Shown: positions 49,348 to 58,769, counted from the first letter of the stretch. The stretch is 64,000 bases of DNA from Actinoplanes sp. TBRC 11911 (GCF_012933445.1 NZ_JABBNC010000030.1:62001-126000), one strand, 5' to 3'. The notes: a model not told the origin generated them from the letters alone. Numbers and translations: made by a program.

Positions 49348-50510
49348 GCGCGTTCTCCTCTGATCTGCCCGCCGTGGCAGGCGACGACCGCGGCCTGGAT
49401 CTCGTCGTCCAGGTCGAGCGTGAGGACCCCGTCCGGCATCAGGTGCGCGAGCAGGGCCAGGACATTCCTCCCGTACGCCGTGGACGCCGCCCCCGGCACC
49501 GTGGAGGCGAGATTGCCGGCGCCGATGACGGTGACGCCGCCCTCGGTGACGATCCGGGTGTCCGGGAGTGAGCCCTCGACGTTCCCGCCGGCCGGGCTCG
49601 CGGCGATGTCCAGCACGACCGAGCCGGGCCGCATCCCGTCCAGCGCCGCGGCGGGGACGAGCAACGGGGGTCGCCCGCCCGGCACCTGGGCCGTCGTGAT
49701 CACCACGTCGAAGGCGGGGATCTTGGCGGCGAGGGCGCTGTTCTGGCGGCGGGTTTCGTCCGCGGTCAGGGCGCGCGCGTAGCCGCCCGCCCCTTCGGCG
49801 GTGAGGGCGGTCGCGTTGGTGCCCTCCCCTTCGGCGGTGAGGGCGGCCGCGTTGGCGCCCTCACCTTCGGCCGCATGCGTGCCGAGATCGAGGACTGCCG
49901 CTCCGGTCGACTCGATGTCCGCGCGGGCCGCCGGCCGGACGTCGAATCCGGAGACCATCGCCCCCAGCCGCCGCGCGGTGGCGATCGCCTGCAGCCCCGC
50001 CACGCCCGCCCCGAGGACCAGCACCTGCGCCGGCCGAGTCGTGCCCGCCGCGGTCATCAGCATCGGGAAGAATCCGCCGTACGCCTCGGCCGCGACCAGC
50101 GCCGCCTTGTAGCCGGCCACGTTCGCCTGCGAGGTCAGCGCGTCCATCGCCTGCGCGCGGCTCAGCGTGCGCGGCAGCCTCTCCAGGCCGATCGCGGTGA
50201 CGCCTTTGCCGGCCAGCCGCTCGGGATCGGTCCGCAGCCCGATGATCACCTGCCCCGGTCTCAGCGCGTCCTCGTCGCCCGGCGGATGGATGCCGACCAG
50301 CACGTCCGCCCCGGCGACCACCTCGTCCCGGCCCCGGATCTCGGCGCCCGCCCCGGCGTATCCCACGTCGTCGAACCAGGCCTGCTCGCCCGCCCCGGCC
50401 TCGACCAGCACTTCGATGTCCTGTTTACGCAGGCGCGCGACACCGTCCGGGGTGAGCGCGACGCGGCGCTCCCGCGGAACGGTCTCGCGCAGCACGCCGA
50501 CCGTCGTCAT
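49344..50510 (-). CDS. pntAa: NAD(P) transhydrogenase subunit alpha part 1
   Basis: A 388-aa cytosolic NAD(H)-binding dI subunit from ATG 50510. Landmarks are GVLRETVPRERRVALTPDGV, SQANVAGYKAALVAAEAYGG and the NAD motif VLVLGAGVAGLQAIATARRLG. Between the second Rossmann half and ALTADETRRQN the protein has three 12-residue repeats (GEGANAAALTAE, GEGTNATALTAE, GAGGYARALTAD), where relatives have one, an in-frame 36-bp expansion. It should still fold, since the insertion is in the loop before the mobile region. Confidence 0.95.
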   Translation of the reverse strand: MTTVGVLRETVPRERRVALTPDGVARLRKQDIEVLVEAGAGEQAWFDDVGYAGAGAEIRGRDEVVAGADVLVGIHPPGDEDALRPGQVIIGLRTDPERLAGKGVTAIGLERLPRTLSRAQAMDALTSQANVAGYKAALVAAEAYGGFFPMLMTAAGTTRPAQVLVLGAGVAGLQAIATARRLGAMVSGFDVRPAARADIESTGAAVLDLGTHAAEGEGANAAALTAEGEGTNATALTAEGAGGYARALTADETRRQNSALAAKIPAFDVVITTAQVPGGRPPLLVPAAALDGMRPGSVVLDIAASPAGGNVEGSLPDTRIVTEGGVTVIGAGNLASTVPGAASTAYGRNVLALLAHLMPDGVLTLDLDDEIQAAVVACHGGQIRGERA

Positions 50511-50562
50511 GAGATCGATGCTGGCCTGTTCTCACGCTGGGTGCAAAGGTTATCGTCTCCGC

Positions 50563-51297
50563 GTGGCGGAACTGGTCGGGCCGGACACCTGGGCGATCCA
50601 GGGCGAAACGATCACGCTGCCGTTGTCGTTGCACGACGCCCGGCTGACGGCGGCGGTGTTCACGTGCCCCGCCGCGGGTGCCTCCTCGGTGCTCGCGCCG
50701 ACCCCGTTGAAGCCGCTGGTGGTGGGCGGCCGGGCGATCAGCGTGCTCATGTGCATCCACTACGGCGAATGGCCCCTCAAGGCGTACGACGAGGTGGGGG
50801 TCGGTGTGTTCGTCCGGGGCCGGCCCCCGGGGCTGCACATCGTCGATCTCCCGGTGACCGGCGCGTTCACCCGGGAGGCCGGCCGGGATTTCTGGGGGCT
50901 GCCCAAATGGGTGATGGACGCCGACCTGTCCTTTGCTTCGGACCGCACGTCGGTGGTGGTGCGCTCGGCCGAGGGGGCTGAGGGCGCCGAGGTCATGCGG
51001 GCGGAATTCGCGCACGGGCGGCGGTTTCCGGGCGTGCCGGCGGCGCTGCCGGCGTGGTCCTATCTGGAGGAGGGCGCTCAGGCAGGCCGCCTGCTGCGGG
51101 GCTGGCTTCCGGCGCGGCTGTCCCGCGTGCGTCTGGGTCGAGGTCCCTTCTCCGTACGCCTCCCGTCCGGTCCCGGGCACCCGATGGCGGCCCGGATGCG
51201 GTCGTTGGGGATGCTGGGCAGGCCGCTGTTCACGGTCCACGCGGAGCGGCTGTCGGGCAGGCTGGGCTCGTTCACGCCGGTGGCGTCACGGGCGTGA
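50563..51297 (+). CDS. Acetoacetate decarboxylase-like protein
   Basis: A 244-aa protein from GTG 50563, divergent from the transhydrogenase operon. The ADC-family core includes LMCIHYGEWPLKAYDEVGV, VTGAFTREAGRDFWGLPKWV with the Schiff-base lysine of the GxPK motif, and a C-terminal barrel strand region. Family members decarboxylate or perform aldol chemistry on keto acids through that Lys. The sequence around it differs from true acetoacetate decarboxylase, so the substrate may differ. Confidence 0.82.
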   Translation: MAELVGPDTWAIQGETITLPLSLHDARLTAAVFTCPAAGASSVLAPTPLKPLVVGGRAISVLMCIHYGEWPLKAYDEVGVGVFVRGRPPGLHIVDLPVTGAFTREAGRDFWGLPKWVMDADLSFASDRTSVVVRSAEGAEGAEVMRAEFAHGRRFPGVPAALPAWSYLEEGAQAGRLLRGWLPARLSRVRLGRGPFSVRLPSGPGHPMAARMRSLGMLGRPLFTVHAERLSGRLGSFTPVASRA

Positions 51298-51335
51298 GGG
51301 TTCAGCGACCGCCCTGATCGCGGCGGCCTGCCTGC

Positions 51336-51632
51336 TCAGGCGACCAACGCCCACGTGCCCCGTGAGCCGGCGTTCGGGCCGCGCCGCTCGTCGTACAGCT
51401 GCTCGACCACGTGCCGGGCCCAACGCATGCGCGGGGCCGCGACCTCGGGATAGTCGCCATATTCGCGGGCGACGTCCGCGGCGCATCCCCGGACGCCGCC
51501 GTGCGTTCGCACCGCGAGACGGATCGCTTCGTCGGCGACGGCATACGCCGGGTGGCTGCCGGTGGTCAGCGCACTGGTGAACAGCGCCTCCGCGCGTGCC
51601 GCGGTCAAGATCGCAGTATTGGTGATCATCAT
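51336..51632 (-). CDS. Actinobacterial hypothetical protein (98 aa)
   Basis: ATG 51632 follows a strong GGAGGAGATC. The helical product includes ARAEALFTSALTTGSHPAYA, IRLAVRTHGGVRGCAADVAR and RMRWARHVVEQLY. Small actinomycete proteins with this GG-V-R-G-C-A-x-D-V-A-x-E-Y-G-D-Y-P motif are common and uncharacterised. It has no membrane segment. Context gives no clue to function. Confidence 0.75.
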   Translation of the reverse strand: MMITNTAILTAARAEALFTSALTTGSHPAYAVADEAIRLAVRTHGGVRGCAADVAREYGDYPEVAAPRMRWARHVVEQLYDERRGPNAGSRGTWALVA

Positions 51633-51839
51633 GATCTCCTCCTTCGTCGAATGCCTTCGTCAGTTGAGACCGCCCGTCTCTCCGGGATTCATCGCTCAAT
51701 CTAGGGGTGGGGTACGACATTTTTATCTCGGTGATCGTTTCGCGGCGCACCCGGCTCCCCGCAGTCATGACGGCGCCGCGCGCGGAATTGTGACGTCCGA
51801 ACACGGCCGCGGCCGCCCGCGACGCACTACTGTCGCCAG

Positions 51840-52319
51840 GTGCCCGAGCTGATCGCTCCCACCGTCCGCCTGCACCGCGCCTGGCTGGAGGCCCACGCCG
51901 AGTGGGGACCCGGCCTGCACGAGGACGGCTTCGGGCTGACGGCGACGGACGAGGTCGAGACCCAGGCGGGGTTCGCCGCGTGGGTGCGCCGGCTGGACGC
52001 CAGGAGCGACCGCTGCGTCTTCCGCTGGATCGTCGAGGACGGCAGCGTGCTTGGCGGCCTCGCCCTGCGCCACGGCGACAGCGAGGCGATCGCCCGCGCG
52101 GGCCACGTCGGCTACGGGCTCCGCCCCTCCGCTCGCGGCCGCGGCCTCGGATCCTGGACCCTGGCCCGGGCACTCGACGAAGCCCGCATCCTGGGCATCC
52201 CCCGGCTCCTCGCGGTCTGCGCGATCGACAACCAAGCCTCCGCCCGCACGATCGAGCGCGGCGGCGGCGTCCTCGAAGGAGTCCGGGACGGCGCCCGCCG
52301 CTACTGGATCGCTCTTTGA
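51840..52319 (+). CDS. GNAT-family N-acetyltransferase
   Basis: A 159-aa acetyltransferase. Acetyl-CoA binding is by YGLRPSARGRGLGSWTLARAL (about residues 100-120, R-G-R-G-L-G loop) and the following VCAIDNQASARTIERGGG, like the RimJ/RimL group, which acetylates protein N-termini or small amines. It is transcribed alone. The 264-bp gap after it (52320-52583) holds no gene I can support. Confidence 0.88.
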   Translation: MPELIAPTVRLHRAWLEAHAEWGPGLHEDGFGLTATDEVETQAGFAAWVRRLDARSDRCVFRWIVEDGSVLGGLALRHGDSEAIARAGHVGYGLRPSARGRGLGSWTLARALDEARILGIPRLLAVCAIDNQASARTIERGGGVLEGVRDGARRYWIAL

Positions 52320-52583
52320 CGCTCGTCGTCCCCGGGGGAGCCAGGGGCGACGAGACGTAACTCGAAGACCCCGCAGCACGCGCCGACGTGACAAAAACTG
52401 CTTTCGCTGTGACGACTGCCGCATCATCCCGTGACAATTCCGGTGGCGACGTCAAATAATTGCCATCCGAATACTGGGAAAGCCCTGGCCAGCGCGCGAA
52501 TTCGGCAAAATAGCGGCCGCCGGTGAGGCCGCGCTAAAAACGTTTAAGCAAGCAAGGAATGACCACGCAAGGAGAACACCGTC

Positions 52584-53417
52584 ATGTCCGAGAACGCGAC
52601 GGCCGCCGCCACCGGGGCGTCGGCCACCGAGCGATTCCAGGCCACCAGCAACGGTGCCGCCGACACCCCACCGGAACGGCTCAGCACCCTCATCCGCCAG
52701 GTCTTGGCGGGGGTGCACGCGACGATCCGCGATAACGATGTGACGTATCCCGAATACGACGCATTGAAGGCATGGCTCATCCAAGTGGGCCGCGACGGCG
52801 AATGGCCACTATTTCTCGACGTTTTCGTCGAGCACGTCGTCGAGGAGGTCGCCACCGCCGACCGGCACGGCAGCAAGGGCGCGATCGAGGGCCCGTTCTA
52901 CGTGCCGGACGCTCCGGAGTTCGGTGCGGAGGCGACGCTGCCGATGCGCGAGAACGAACGCGGCCTCAAGCTCACCTTCCACGGCCAGGTCCGCGCCGTC
53001 GACGGGCGGCCGCTGCCGGGCGCGAAGGTGGACATCTGGCACAACGGCGAGGAGGGCTTCTACTCCCAGTTCGTCCCGGACATCCCGGAGTGGAACCTGC
53101 GCGGCGTCATCACCACCGACCACAGTGGCCGCTTCCGGATCCACACGATCAAGCCGACGCCGTACCAGATCCCCACCGATGGGTCGACCGGCGCACTGAT
53201 CCGCGCGGCCGGCTGGCACGCCTACCGTCCGGCGCACCTGCACCTGAAGGTCACCGCGCCCGGATTCCGGCCGATCACCACGCAGCTCTACTTCCCCGGC
53301 GACCCGCACAACGACAGCGACATCGCCGACGGCGTAAAGCCCGAGCTGATGCTGGCCCCGACCGCGGTGGGTGGCGCCCTCGACGCCGAATACGACTTCG
53401 TCCTGGACCCGGCCTGA
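52584..53417 (+). CDS. catA: Catechol 1,2-dioxygenase
   Basis: A 277-aa intradiol dioxygenase. An N-terminal helical dimer domain (residues 30-95) precedes the catalytic beta-sandwich. The non-haem Fe(III) ligands are visible: Tyr in GPFYVPD, Tyr in PTPYQIP, and two His in WHAYRPAHLHLKV. The enzyme cleaves catechol to cis,cis-muconate in the beta-ketoadipate pathway. No catB or catC is adjacent, and the gene stands alone. Hydroxyquinol dioxygenase activity is an alternative in this family. Confidence 0.92.
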   Translation: MSENATAAATGASATERFQATSNGAADTPPERLSTLIRQVLAGVHATIRDNDVTYPEYDALKAWLIQVGRDGEWPLFLDVFVEHVVEEVATADRHGSKGAIEGPFYVPDAPEFGAEATLPMRENERGLKLTFHGQVRAVDGRPLPGAKVDIWHNGEEGFYSQFVPDIPEWNLRGVITTDHSGRFRIHTIKPTPYQIPTDGSTGALIRAAGWHAYRPAHLHLKVTAPGFRPITTQLYFPGDPHNDSDIADGVKPELMLAPTAVGGALDAEYDFVLDPA

Positions 53418-53436
53418 CGGCGGACAGACCGCAAAG

Positions 53437-54099
53437 TCACTCAAATCGTTCGGTCATCACCGGCACCAACCCCTTCCCCCGTACGCCCGTGCTCAGCTCT
53501 CGCAACATCGGCGTGACCGTGTCGTCGGCGGACGTCGCCAGCAGCACGGTCACGTCGAGCCCCCAGGCGAGACCGTTCCCGACCCGCCGCAGAGTCCACG
53601 AGAAGAGATCGCCGCTCACCTCCCGGCGCCCCGACACGCCGTCGCCCACCACATCGCCCGCGAACAGCACACGATAGAGCCGCCGCTCGTGAAACCCGTC
53701 GGGCGCGGCGGCCGGACCGAGCCGCAACGGCGCGGCGGTCGCGAACGGCACGTAGTCGGCAAACCCGTCCCGCAAGCCCTCCTCGCCGGGCAGCGCACCA
53801 CCCCCGAGCCGCGCGAACGCCTCCTCCGCAGCGCGGCGCGAGGCCGGCACCACCGCGGCGAGCAACGACGGATCACCCCGCAAAGCACGACTGAACGACG
53901 AAGACCCCACCCATCCCGTACGCCTCCACAGCGCACCTCGCAACCCGGCCGTGGACCCGTCACGGTGACGCACGAACTCCTCGACGAGCACACCGTCGAC
54001 ATCGGAGCCCGCACGAAGCAGGTAATAGTCCAGCGCTTGCATGCCGACAGGCTGCCACAGGCGTACGACAAATTCGGGCGGCGCCGGGCTGAGTAACAT
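53437..54099 (-). CDS. Hypothetical protein (220 aa)
   Basis: A cytosolic protein with no signal or membrane segment. Some stretches look structured (VRLWQPVGMQALDYYLLRAG, YVPFATAAPLRLGPAAAPDG, RREVSGDLFSWTLRRVGNGL). I do not recognise a family. It converges on catA (19 bp apart) and is divergent from the class IV aminotransferase gene (29 bp), so a shared promoter region with the latter is likely. Confidence 0.68.
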   Translation of the reverse strand: MLLSPAPPEFVVRLWQPVGMQALDYYLLRAGSDVDGVLVEEFVRHRDGSTAGLRGALWRRTGWVGSSSFSRALRGDPSLLAAVVPASRRAAEEAFARLGGGALPGEEGLRDGFADYVPFATAAPLRLGPAAAPDGFHERRLYRVLFAGDVVGDGVSGRREVSGDLFSWTLRRVGNGLAWGLDVTVLLATSADDTVTPMLRELSTGVRGKGLVPVMTERFE

Positions 54100-54128
54100 G
54101 GCTCTCCCACGGCTGGCACGATGACCCG

Positions 54129-54887
54129 GTGGTACATGTCGAGATCAACGGCGCCCCGGCCGAAGGGGACCTGCTGCACCGGGTCGCCACGAGCAGCTAC
54201 GGCCATTTCACCTCAATGCAGGTGCGCGACCGCGCGGTGGCGGGTCTGGATCGCCACGTCCGGAGACTGCGCGAGGCGTCCGCCGAGCTGTTCCCCGACA
54301 CGCCCGCCGCCGGCGACGCCACGATCACCAAGCTCATCGGCCAGGCTCTGCGGGACCACCGGGACGCGAGCGTTCGCGTGACCATCCTGGGCACCGACGT
54401 CATGGTCGAGGCCGGCGAGCCGGTGCCGGACGACCCGAAGCCGCCGCTCAAGGTCCGGACCGTCACGTACGAACGGGAACTCCCCCACCTCAAACACCTG
54501 GCGACGATGGGCCTGATCTACCATCGCAGGCGGGCGGCCCGTGCCGGCTACGACGATGTGCTGTTCGCCGGACGCGACGGCCACCTGCGCGAGGGTTCAA
54601 TCTGGAACCTTGCATTTTGGGACGGCGAACGCGTGATCTGGCCGTCCGCCCCGATGCTCGCCGGCATCACGATGCAACTGCTCCGGCAGGGCCTCGACAA
54701 TCGCAGCATTCCGCAAATAGATCAGGAAATAACGGATATGTCCGGGATGCGCGGCGCCGCCCTGACCAACTCACAATGCCCGGCCCAGCCCATCGCCAGC
54801 ATCGACGCGACGACACTTGACGACCACGCGGCGCTGACGTCACTACTCCGGCAGGCCTGGCAAACCATCCCCTGGCAGCCGATCTAG
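54129..54887 (+). CDS. Class IV aminotransferase (ADC-lyase/BCAT-like)
   Basis: A 252-aa PLP fold-type IV protein. The PLP lysine is in ELPHLKHLATMGLIYHRR (about residue 121), and the Glu that binds the pyridine N is in LREGSIWNLAFWDG. The final part (MSGMRGAALTNSQCPAQPIA) matches the phosphate-binding end. The family includes aminodeoxychorismate lyase, D-amino-acid and branched-chain transaminases; this shorter type is usually left as an uncharacterised actinobacterial member. Confidence 0.88.
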   Translation: MVHVEINGAPAEGDLLHRVATSSYGHFTSMQVRDRAVAGLDRHVRRLREASAELFPDTPAAGDATITKLIGQALRDHRDASVRVTILGTDVMVEAGEPVPDDPKPPLKVRTVTYERELPHLKHLATMGLIYHRRRAARAGYDDVLFAGRDGHLREGSIWNLAFWDGERVIWPSAPMLAGITMQLLRQGLDNRSIPQIDQEITDMSGMRGAALTNSQCPAQPIASIDATTLDDHAALTSLLRQAWQTIPWQPI

Positions 54888-55120
54888 AGAGGGTCTGGGT
54901 CGGATCGGTCGGGGCTGTTCCCGCGAACGAGCGGCATATGGCCGCGATGGCGGCATGCCTCGTCACTGCGGCGGCCCGGCGCTCGCCTCCGCACGGGCCA
55001 CAACAGGCCCACGATCACGATCGGGATCGACCCGACGACCACCGCCCAGAGCCGGTAGTCCGGCGACTTACGCGCCGGCGCCGAGAACAGCCCCTTCAGG
55101 AACGCCGGCACGATCCGCAC
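54884..55120 (-). CDS. Possible small single-TM protein
   Basis: A 78-aa frame beginning MRIVPAFLKGLFSAPARKSP with one hydrophobic helix (LWAVVVGSIPIVIVGLLWP, about residues 24-42) and a basic, disordered tail. It overlaps the aminotransferase stop by 4 bp on the other strand. The helix looks real, but there is no clear ribosome site and no known family. Confidence 0.4.
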   Translation of the reverse strand: MRIVPAFLKGLFSAPARKSPDYRLWAVVVGSIPIVIVGLLWPVRRRAPGRRSDEACRHRGHMPLVRGNSPDRSDPDPL

Positions 55121-55259
55121 GATGTCTTCACGAGGCGCCTCTCGTCACCACTGTGGCCGCACCCCACGTCCACCAGCGCCGGAAGCGTTCGGCACTGCCA
55201 GTGATGGGGAGGCTCCGCTGAAGCCCGCCACCGCCGCCCGTGATGGAGGGCCCACCGGA

Positions 55260-55510
55260 CCGTCCCACATTATGGTCGATCCCGACCACGTTCTGGACCT
55301 TCTGGCGACCTTGGAGACTTACGCCCACATATGAGCCATAACTCTCCAAGGTCCACGAAACGGCGAGAAAACCTTGGGAACAAAAGCCGCTAGACGGGGC
55401 GAAACAAGCTCTACAATGGACTCCGGTCCCGCATCGCGGACCCGGCGACCACGATGCGGACGCCAGTCCCACACAAGGGATCCCCGTCCCACATCATGGG
55501 CCTCAGACGG
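55260..55510 (-). repeat. Dispersed palindromic element, copy 5
   Basis: The palindrome is at 55308-55352, then the family tail: TCCACGAAACGGCGAGAAAA, GGAACAAAAGCCGC, CTCTACAATGGACTCCGGTC, and CCCACATCATGGG at the far end. It has the same orientation as copies 2 and 4. The 450-bp gap between 55121 and 55570 holds nothing else that I can support. Confidence 0.8.
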
Positions 55511-55570
55511 CGGCCCGTACAAACGAACCATCCGCGTCCTGCTCGCTGTTCACACAGGGCCCGGACTCAA

Positions 55571-56527
55571 CTAATCCGGATAAACAGCACCGGGCGTCGA
55601 CGCGATCACCACGTCGGACACCGGCTGCCACCCCAGCCGGCGATACAACGCTTGACCGTCCGCACTGGCCACCAGCAGTCCCGTCGAGGCACCCTGGTCG
55701 ATCGCCGCCCGTGCCAGCGCACTCATCACCGCACCGGCCAGCCCACGCCGTCGATGCGACGGCATCGTCACGATCTTGTCGGCGACCGCGTCATGCCCGA
55801 CCAGTCCCATCACCCCACTGGCGGCCGCAGACCCGGACGGATCCCGGATCACGACTGTAAGAACAGGCCCCGGCTCGACCATGGTCCGCAGCCGATACCC
55901 GTCCGGTGCGTCGCGGAGTGGATGCGCCCGCAGAGAGATCGTCATCAGCTTCTCCGCCCGCCGGAGCAGAATCAGCCCGGCCGCCTGCAGCGCGGCCGGA
56001 TCGCCGACCGCCCCCAAAGCCCCCGAATCCCCGACCGACTGCCCCGGATCGCCCGGATCGACCGGATCGACCGGATCGCCGACCACCCCCAACGCGCCCG
56101 GATCACCGACCGCCCCGAGCGCACCTGGATCCCGGTCCGCCCCCAACGCCCCCGGATCCCGGTCCGCCGCCGCTGCACCCGAATTCCCGGCCGCCGCCGG
56201 CGCACCCGGATCCTGGTCCGCCCCCAACGCCCCCCGATCCCCGGCCGCCGCCGGCGCACCCGAATTCCCGGCCGCCGCCGGCGCACCCGGATCCTGGTCC
56301 GCCCCCGACGCCCCCGGATCCCCTACCGGCATGGTCAGCCACGTAATCGCGGACTCCCCGCGCACCAGCCGCGCCAACCGCGCCGCGTCCCCGGACGCCG
56401 CGAAATACTCCACCTCGCGGCCCGGCTGCATGCTGCGCACCCGCAGCGCGCCGTCCACCTCGGTGGCGGGTGGTAGCGACCGCGCCACCGTCCACCCGCG
56501 CTGCCAGCGCAGGAACAGGTCGTTCAC
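55571..56527 (-). CDS. GNAT acetyltransferase with a long Gly-Asp-Pro repeat insert
   Basis: A 318-aa protein whose GTG start (56527) overlaps the upstream TetR stop as GTGA. Residues 1-65 and about 185-318 make up a GNAT-like domain (VADKIVTMPSHRRRGLAGAV, ALYRRLGWQPVSD). Between them lie about 110 residues of repeats such as GDPGALGAVGDPGALGVVGDP read in blocks of 7-15 residues, with no similarity to acetyltransferases. The insert is probably a disordered spacer grown by DNA repeat expansion. Being coupled to a TetR, the gene may belong to its regulon. Confidence 0.78.
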   Translation of the reverse strand: MNDLFLRWQRGWTVARSLPPATEVDGALRVRSMQPGREVEYFAASGDAARLARLVRGESAITWLTMPVGDPGASGADQDPGAPAAAGNSGAPAAAGDRGALGADQDPGAPAAAGNSGAAAADRDPGALGADRDPGALGAVGDPGALGVVGDPVDPVDPGDPGQSVGDSGALGAVGDPAALQAAGLILLRRAEKLMTISLRAHPLRDAPDGYRLRTMVEPGPVLTVVIRDPSGSAAASGVMGLVGHDAVADKIVTMPSHRRRGLAGAVMSALARAAIDQGASTGLLVASADGQALYRRLGWQPVSDVVIASTPGAVYPD

Positions 56528-57075
56528 GCGACCCCCCGCAGCAGCAGGTCGATCAGCCGCGAGGCCAGGTCGCGCCGGCCTTCCGCGCCGGCGATCAGCA
56601 CGATCCCGCCCAGCGACATCAGCAGGTCGTACGGGTCCACCCCGGGGCGCACCGTATCGGTCGCCACACCCGCGTCGAGCAGCCTCGCCAGCGCTGCGCG
56701 CAGCAGGTCGCGGGTCTGCATCCGGTCGTCGGCCGGCATCAGGTCTGGCCGCAGCACGTCGGCCATGCCCTGCTTGGCGGCCATGAAGTCGACGAAACTC
56801 TCCATCCAGGCGCGCAGCGCGTCCTCGGGCGGCAGCGACTCCAGCAGCTCGGCCGCGGAGTCGCACAGGCGGGCCACCTCGTTGCGATAGACCGCCTCGA
56901 CCAGCGTCTCCCTGGTCGGGAACCGCCGGTACAGCGTGCCGATCCCCACGCCGGCCTCCTGCGCGATCGCCTTCAGCGAGGTCTGCGTGCCCTCCCGCGC
57001 GAACGCCTCGGCGGCGATCTCCAGCAGGCGCTCATGGTTGCGCTGCGCGTCCGCGCGCAGCTGCCGACCGGCCAC
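56524..57075 (-). CDS. TetR-family regulator
   Basis: A 183-aa repressor from GTG 57075, with GGGGGG four bases before it. The HTH is TSLKAIAQEAGVGIGTLYRRFPTRETL (about residues 33-59). The ligand domain is of the common TetR_C type (VLRPDLMPADDRMQTRDLLR). It overlaps the GNAT gene by 4 bp. Its start lies 35 bp after another TetR gene on the same strand, so three genes may form one transcript. Confidence 0.88.
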   Translation of the reverse strand: MAGRQLRADAQRNHERLLEIAAEAFAREGTQTSLKAIAQEAGVGIGTLYRRFPTRETLVEAVYRNEVARLCDSAAELLESLPPEDALRAWMESFVDFMAAKQGMADVLRPDLMPADDRMQTRDLLRAALARLLDAGVATDTVRPGVDPYDLLMSLGGIVLIAGAEGRRDLASRLIDLLLRGVA

Positions 57076-57110
57076 GGTTCCCCCCAAACGGATTCAGCTC
57101 CGCTTTCAGG

Positions 57111-57713
57111 TTAGCCCGCCGCTGGGAAGACCTTGCGCACCATCGTCAGCAGGGTCGCGGAAAGCAGGTTGTGCACCTGGGGGCGGGTCAGCACGCCCCG
57201 CTCCAGCCACTCGCGAGCCGTCGAGCAGGCCAGGCCGACGTACGAGCGGGCCATCGCGTGCAGCGCGGCGTCCGGCGCGGGGTATCCGACGGCGACCAGC
57301 ACGCTGTCGGCGGCCACGTCGATGGCCTCGTCGATCACGCGGTCGACGTCCGGGTCGCCGGACATGCCGCCGGCCGAGATCGCGGCCAGCCAGGAGCGGC
57401 TGTGCTGCGACACCACGTCGATGAACCAGTCGACGATCGCGGCCGCGCGGAAGGTCAGGTCGCCGTCGGGCAGCCGGCCGATCGTGTCCGGCGGGACGGT
57501 CAGCATCACCCGGATGACCGCCAGGTACAGGTCCTTCTTGGTGCCGAAATAGTGGTTGATCAGGCCGCGGGCGACCCCGGCGGCGCGGGCCACGTCGGTG
57601 GTCGACACGTCCGCCCAGCCGCGCTCGCCGAACAGGCGCACGGCGACGGACAGAATCTGCTCGCGGCGCGCGTCGGGTTCCAGCCGGCGGCGCGGCGCAA
57701 CGTCAACACGCAC
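57111..57713 (-). CDS. TetR-family regulator of the acyl-CoA operon
   Basis: A 200-aa regulator from GTG 57713. The HTH reads ADVSTTDVARAAGVARGLIN-HYFGTKKDLYLAV (about residues 33-66). The C-terminal helices are of the type found in fatty-acid-degradation repressors (DVDRVIDEAIDVAADSVLVAVG). The acyl-CoA dehydrogenase operon starts 61 bp away on the opposite strand, so it is the natural repressor of that operon, released by an acyl-CoA. That is inference from position and family. Confidence 0.88.
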   Translation of the reverse strand: MRVDVAPRRRLEPDARREQILSVAVRLFGERGWADVSTTDVARAAGVARGLINHYFGTKKDLYLAVIRVMLTVPPDTIGRLPDGDLTFRAAAIVDWFIDVVSQHSRSWLAAISAGGMSGDPDVDRVIDEAIDVAADSVLVAVGYPAPDAALHAMARSYVGLACSTAREWLERGVLTRPQVHNLLSATLLTMVRKVFPAAG

Positions 57714-57774
57714 GGACGCCACCCTACGGCACGCTTGTTGACACCCCGCCAACAGACCTTGCAGACTCCCGGCA

Positions 57775-58769
57775 TGCCCACTCCCGGACTCGAGGGCTAC
57801 ACCCCGCCCTGGCACAAGCCCGAGCATGACGACCTGGCCGAGCTCGCCCGGGCGTTCTTCGTCAACGAGGTGCTGCCGCACGCGACTCGCCACGCGCAGC
57901 AGGGCCATCCGGATCGCGCCCACTACCGCCAGGCCGGCGAGCTGGGGCTGCTCGGGCTGAGCGTGCCGGAGGCGTACGGGGGCGGGGGTGGGAATTTCGG
58001 TCATGAGGCGGTGGTGCTGCACGAGCAGGCGCACACCGGGGAGGGCAGCCTGGGCCTGGCCGTGCACAGTGGCATCGTCACCGGCTACCTCGTGGCGTAC
58101 GGGACCGAGGAGCAGAAGCGGCGCTGGCTGCCGGGGCTCTGCACGGGTGAGTTGATCGGCGCGATCGGGATGACCGAGCCGGGCGGCGGCTCGGATCTGC
58201 AGGCCATTCGCACGCGCGCGACGAGAGACGGCGACGACTATCTGGTCACCGGATCGAAGACGTTCATTACCAACGGCTACCTCGCGGATGTCGTCATTCT
58301 TGCGGTCAAGACCGATTCGAGTCGCGGCGCGAAAGGCATGAGCCTGCTGGTCTGCGAGATCGGCGACGCCAATCGGGGACGCCTGCTCGACAAGATCGGC
58401 CTGCACGCCAACGACACCGCGGAACTGTTCTTCGACGAATTCCGCGTACCAGGAAAGAACCTCTTGGGCGACGAAGGCGAGGGTTTCGTCGCGATGATGC
58501 GGCAATTGCCGCAGGAACGCCTGGTCATCGGTGTCAGTGCGGTTGCCGCGATGCAGCGCGCCGTCGAATTGACTATTGCGTACGCCAAGGAGCGAACCGC
58601 TTTCGGCAAGCCCCTGATCGGCCACCAGAACACCCGCATGGTGCTTGCCTGCAGATCTTCGGCGGCTACGGGTACACCACCGAATACCCGATCGCCACGA
58701 TGTACGCCGACGCGCGGGTCCAGAAGATCTACGGCGGCACGAACGAGATCATGAAGGAGCTGATCGCCC

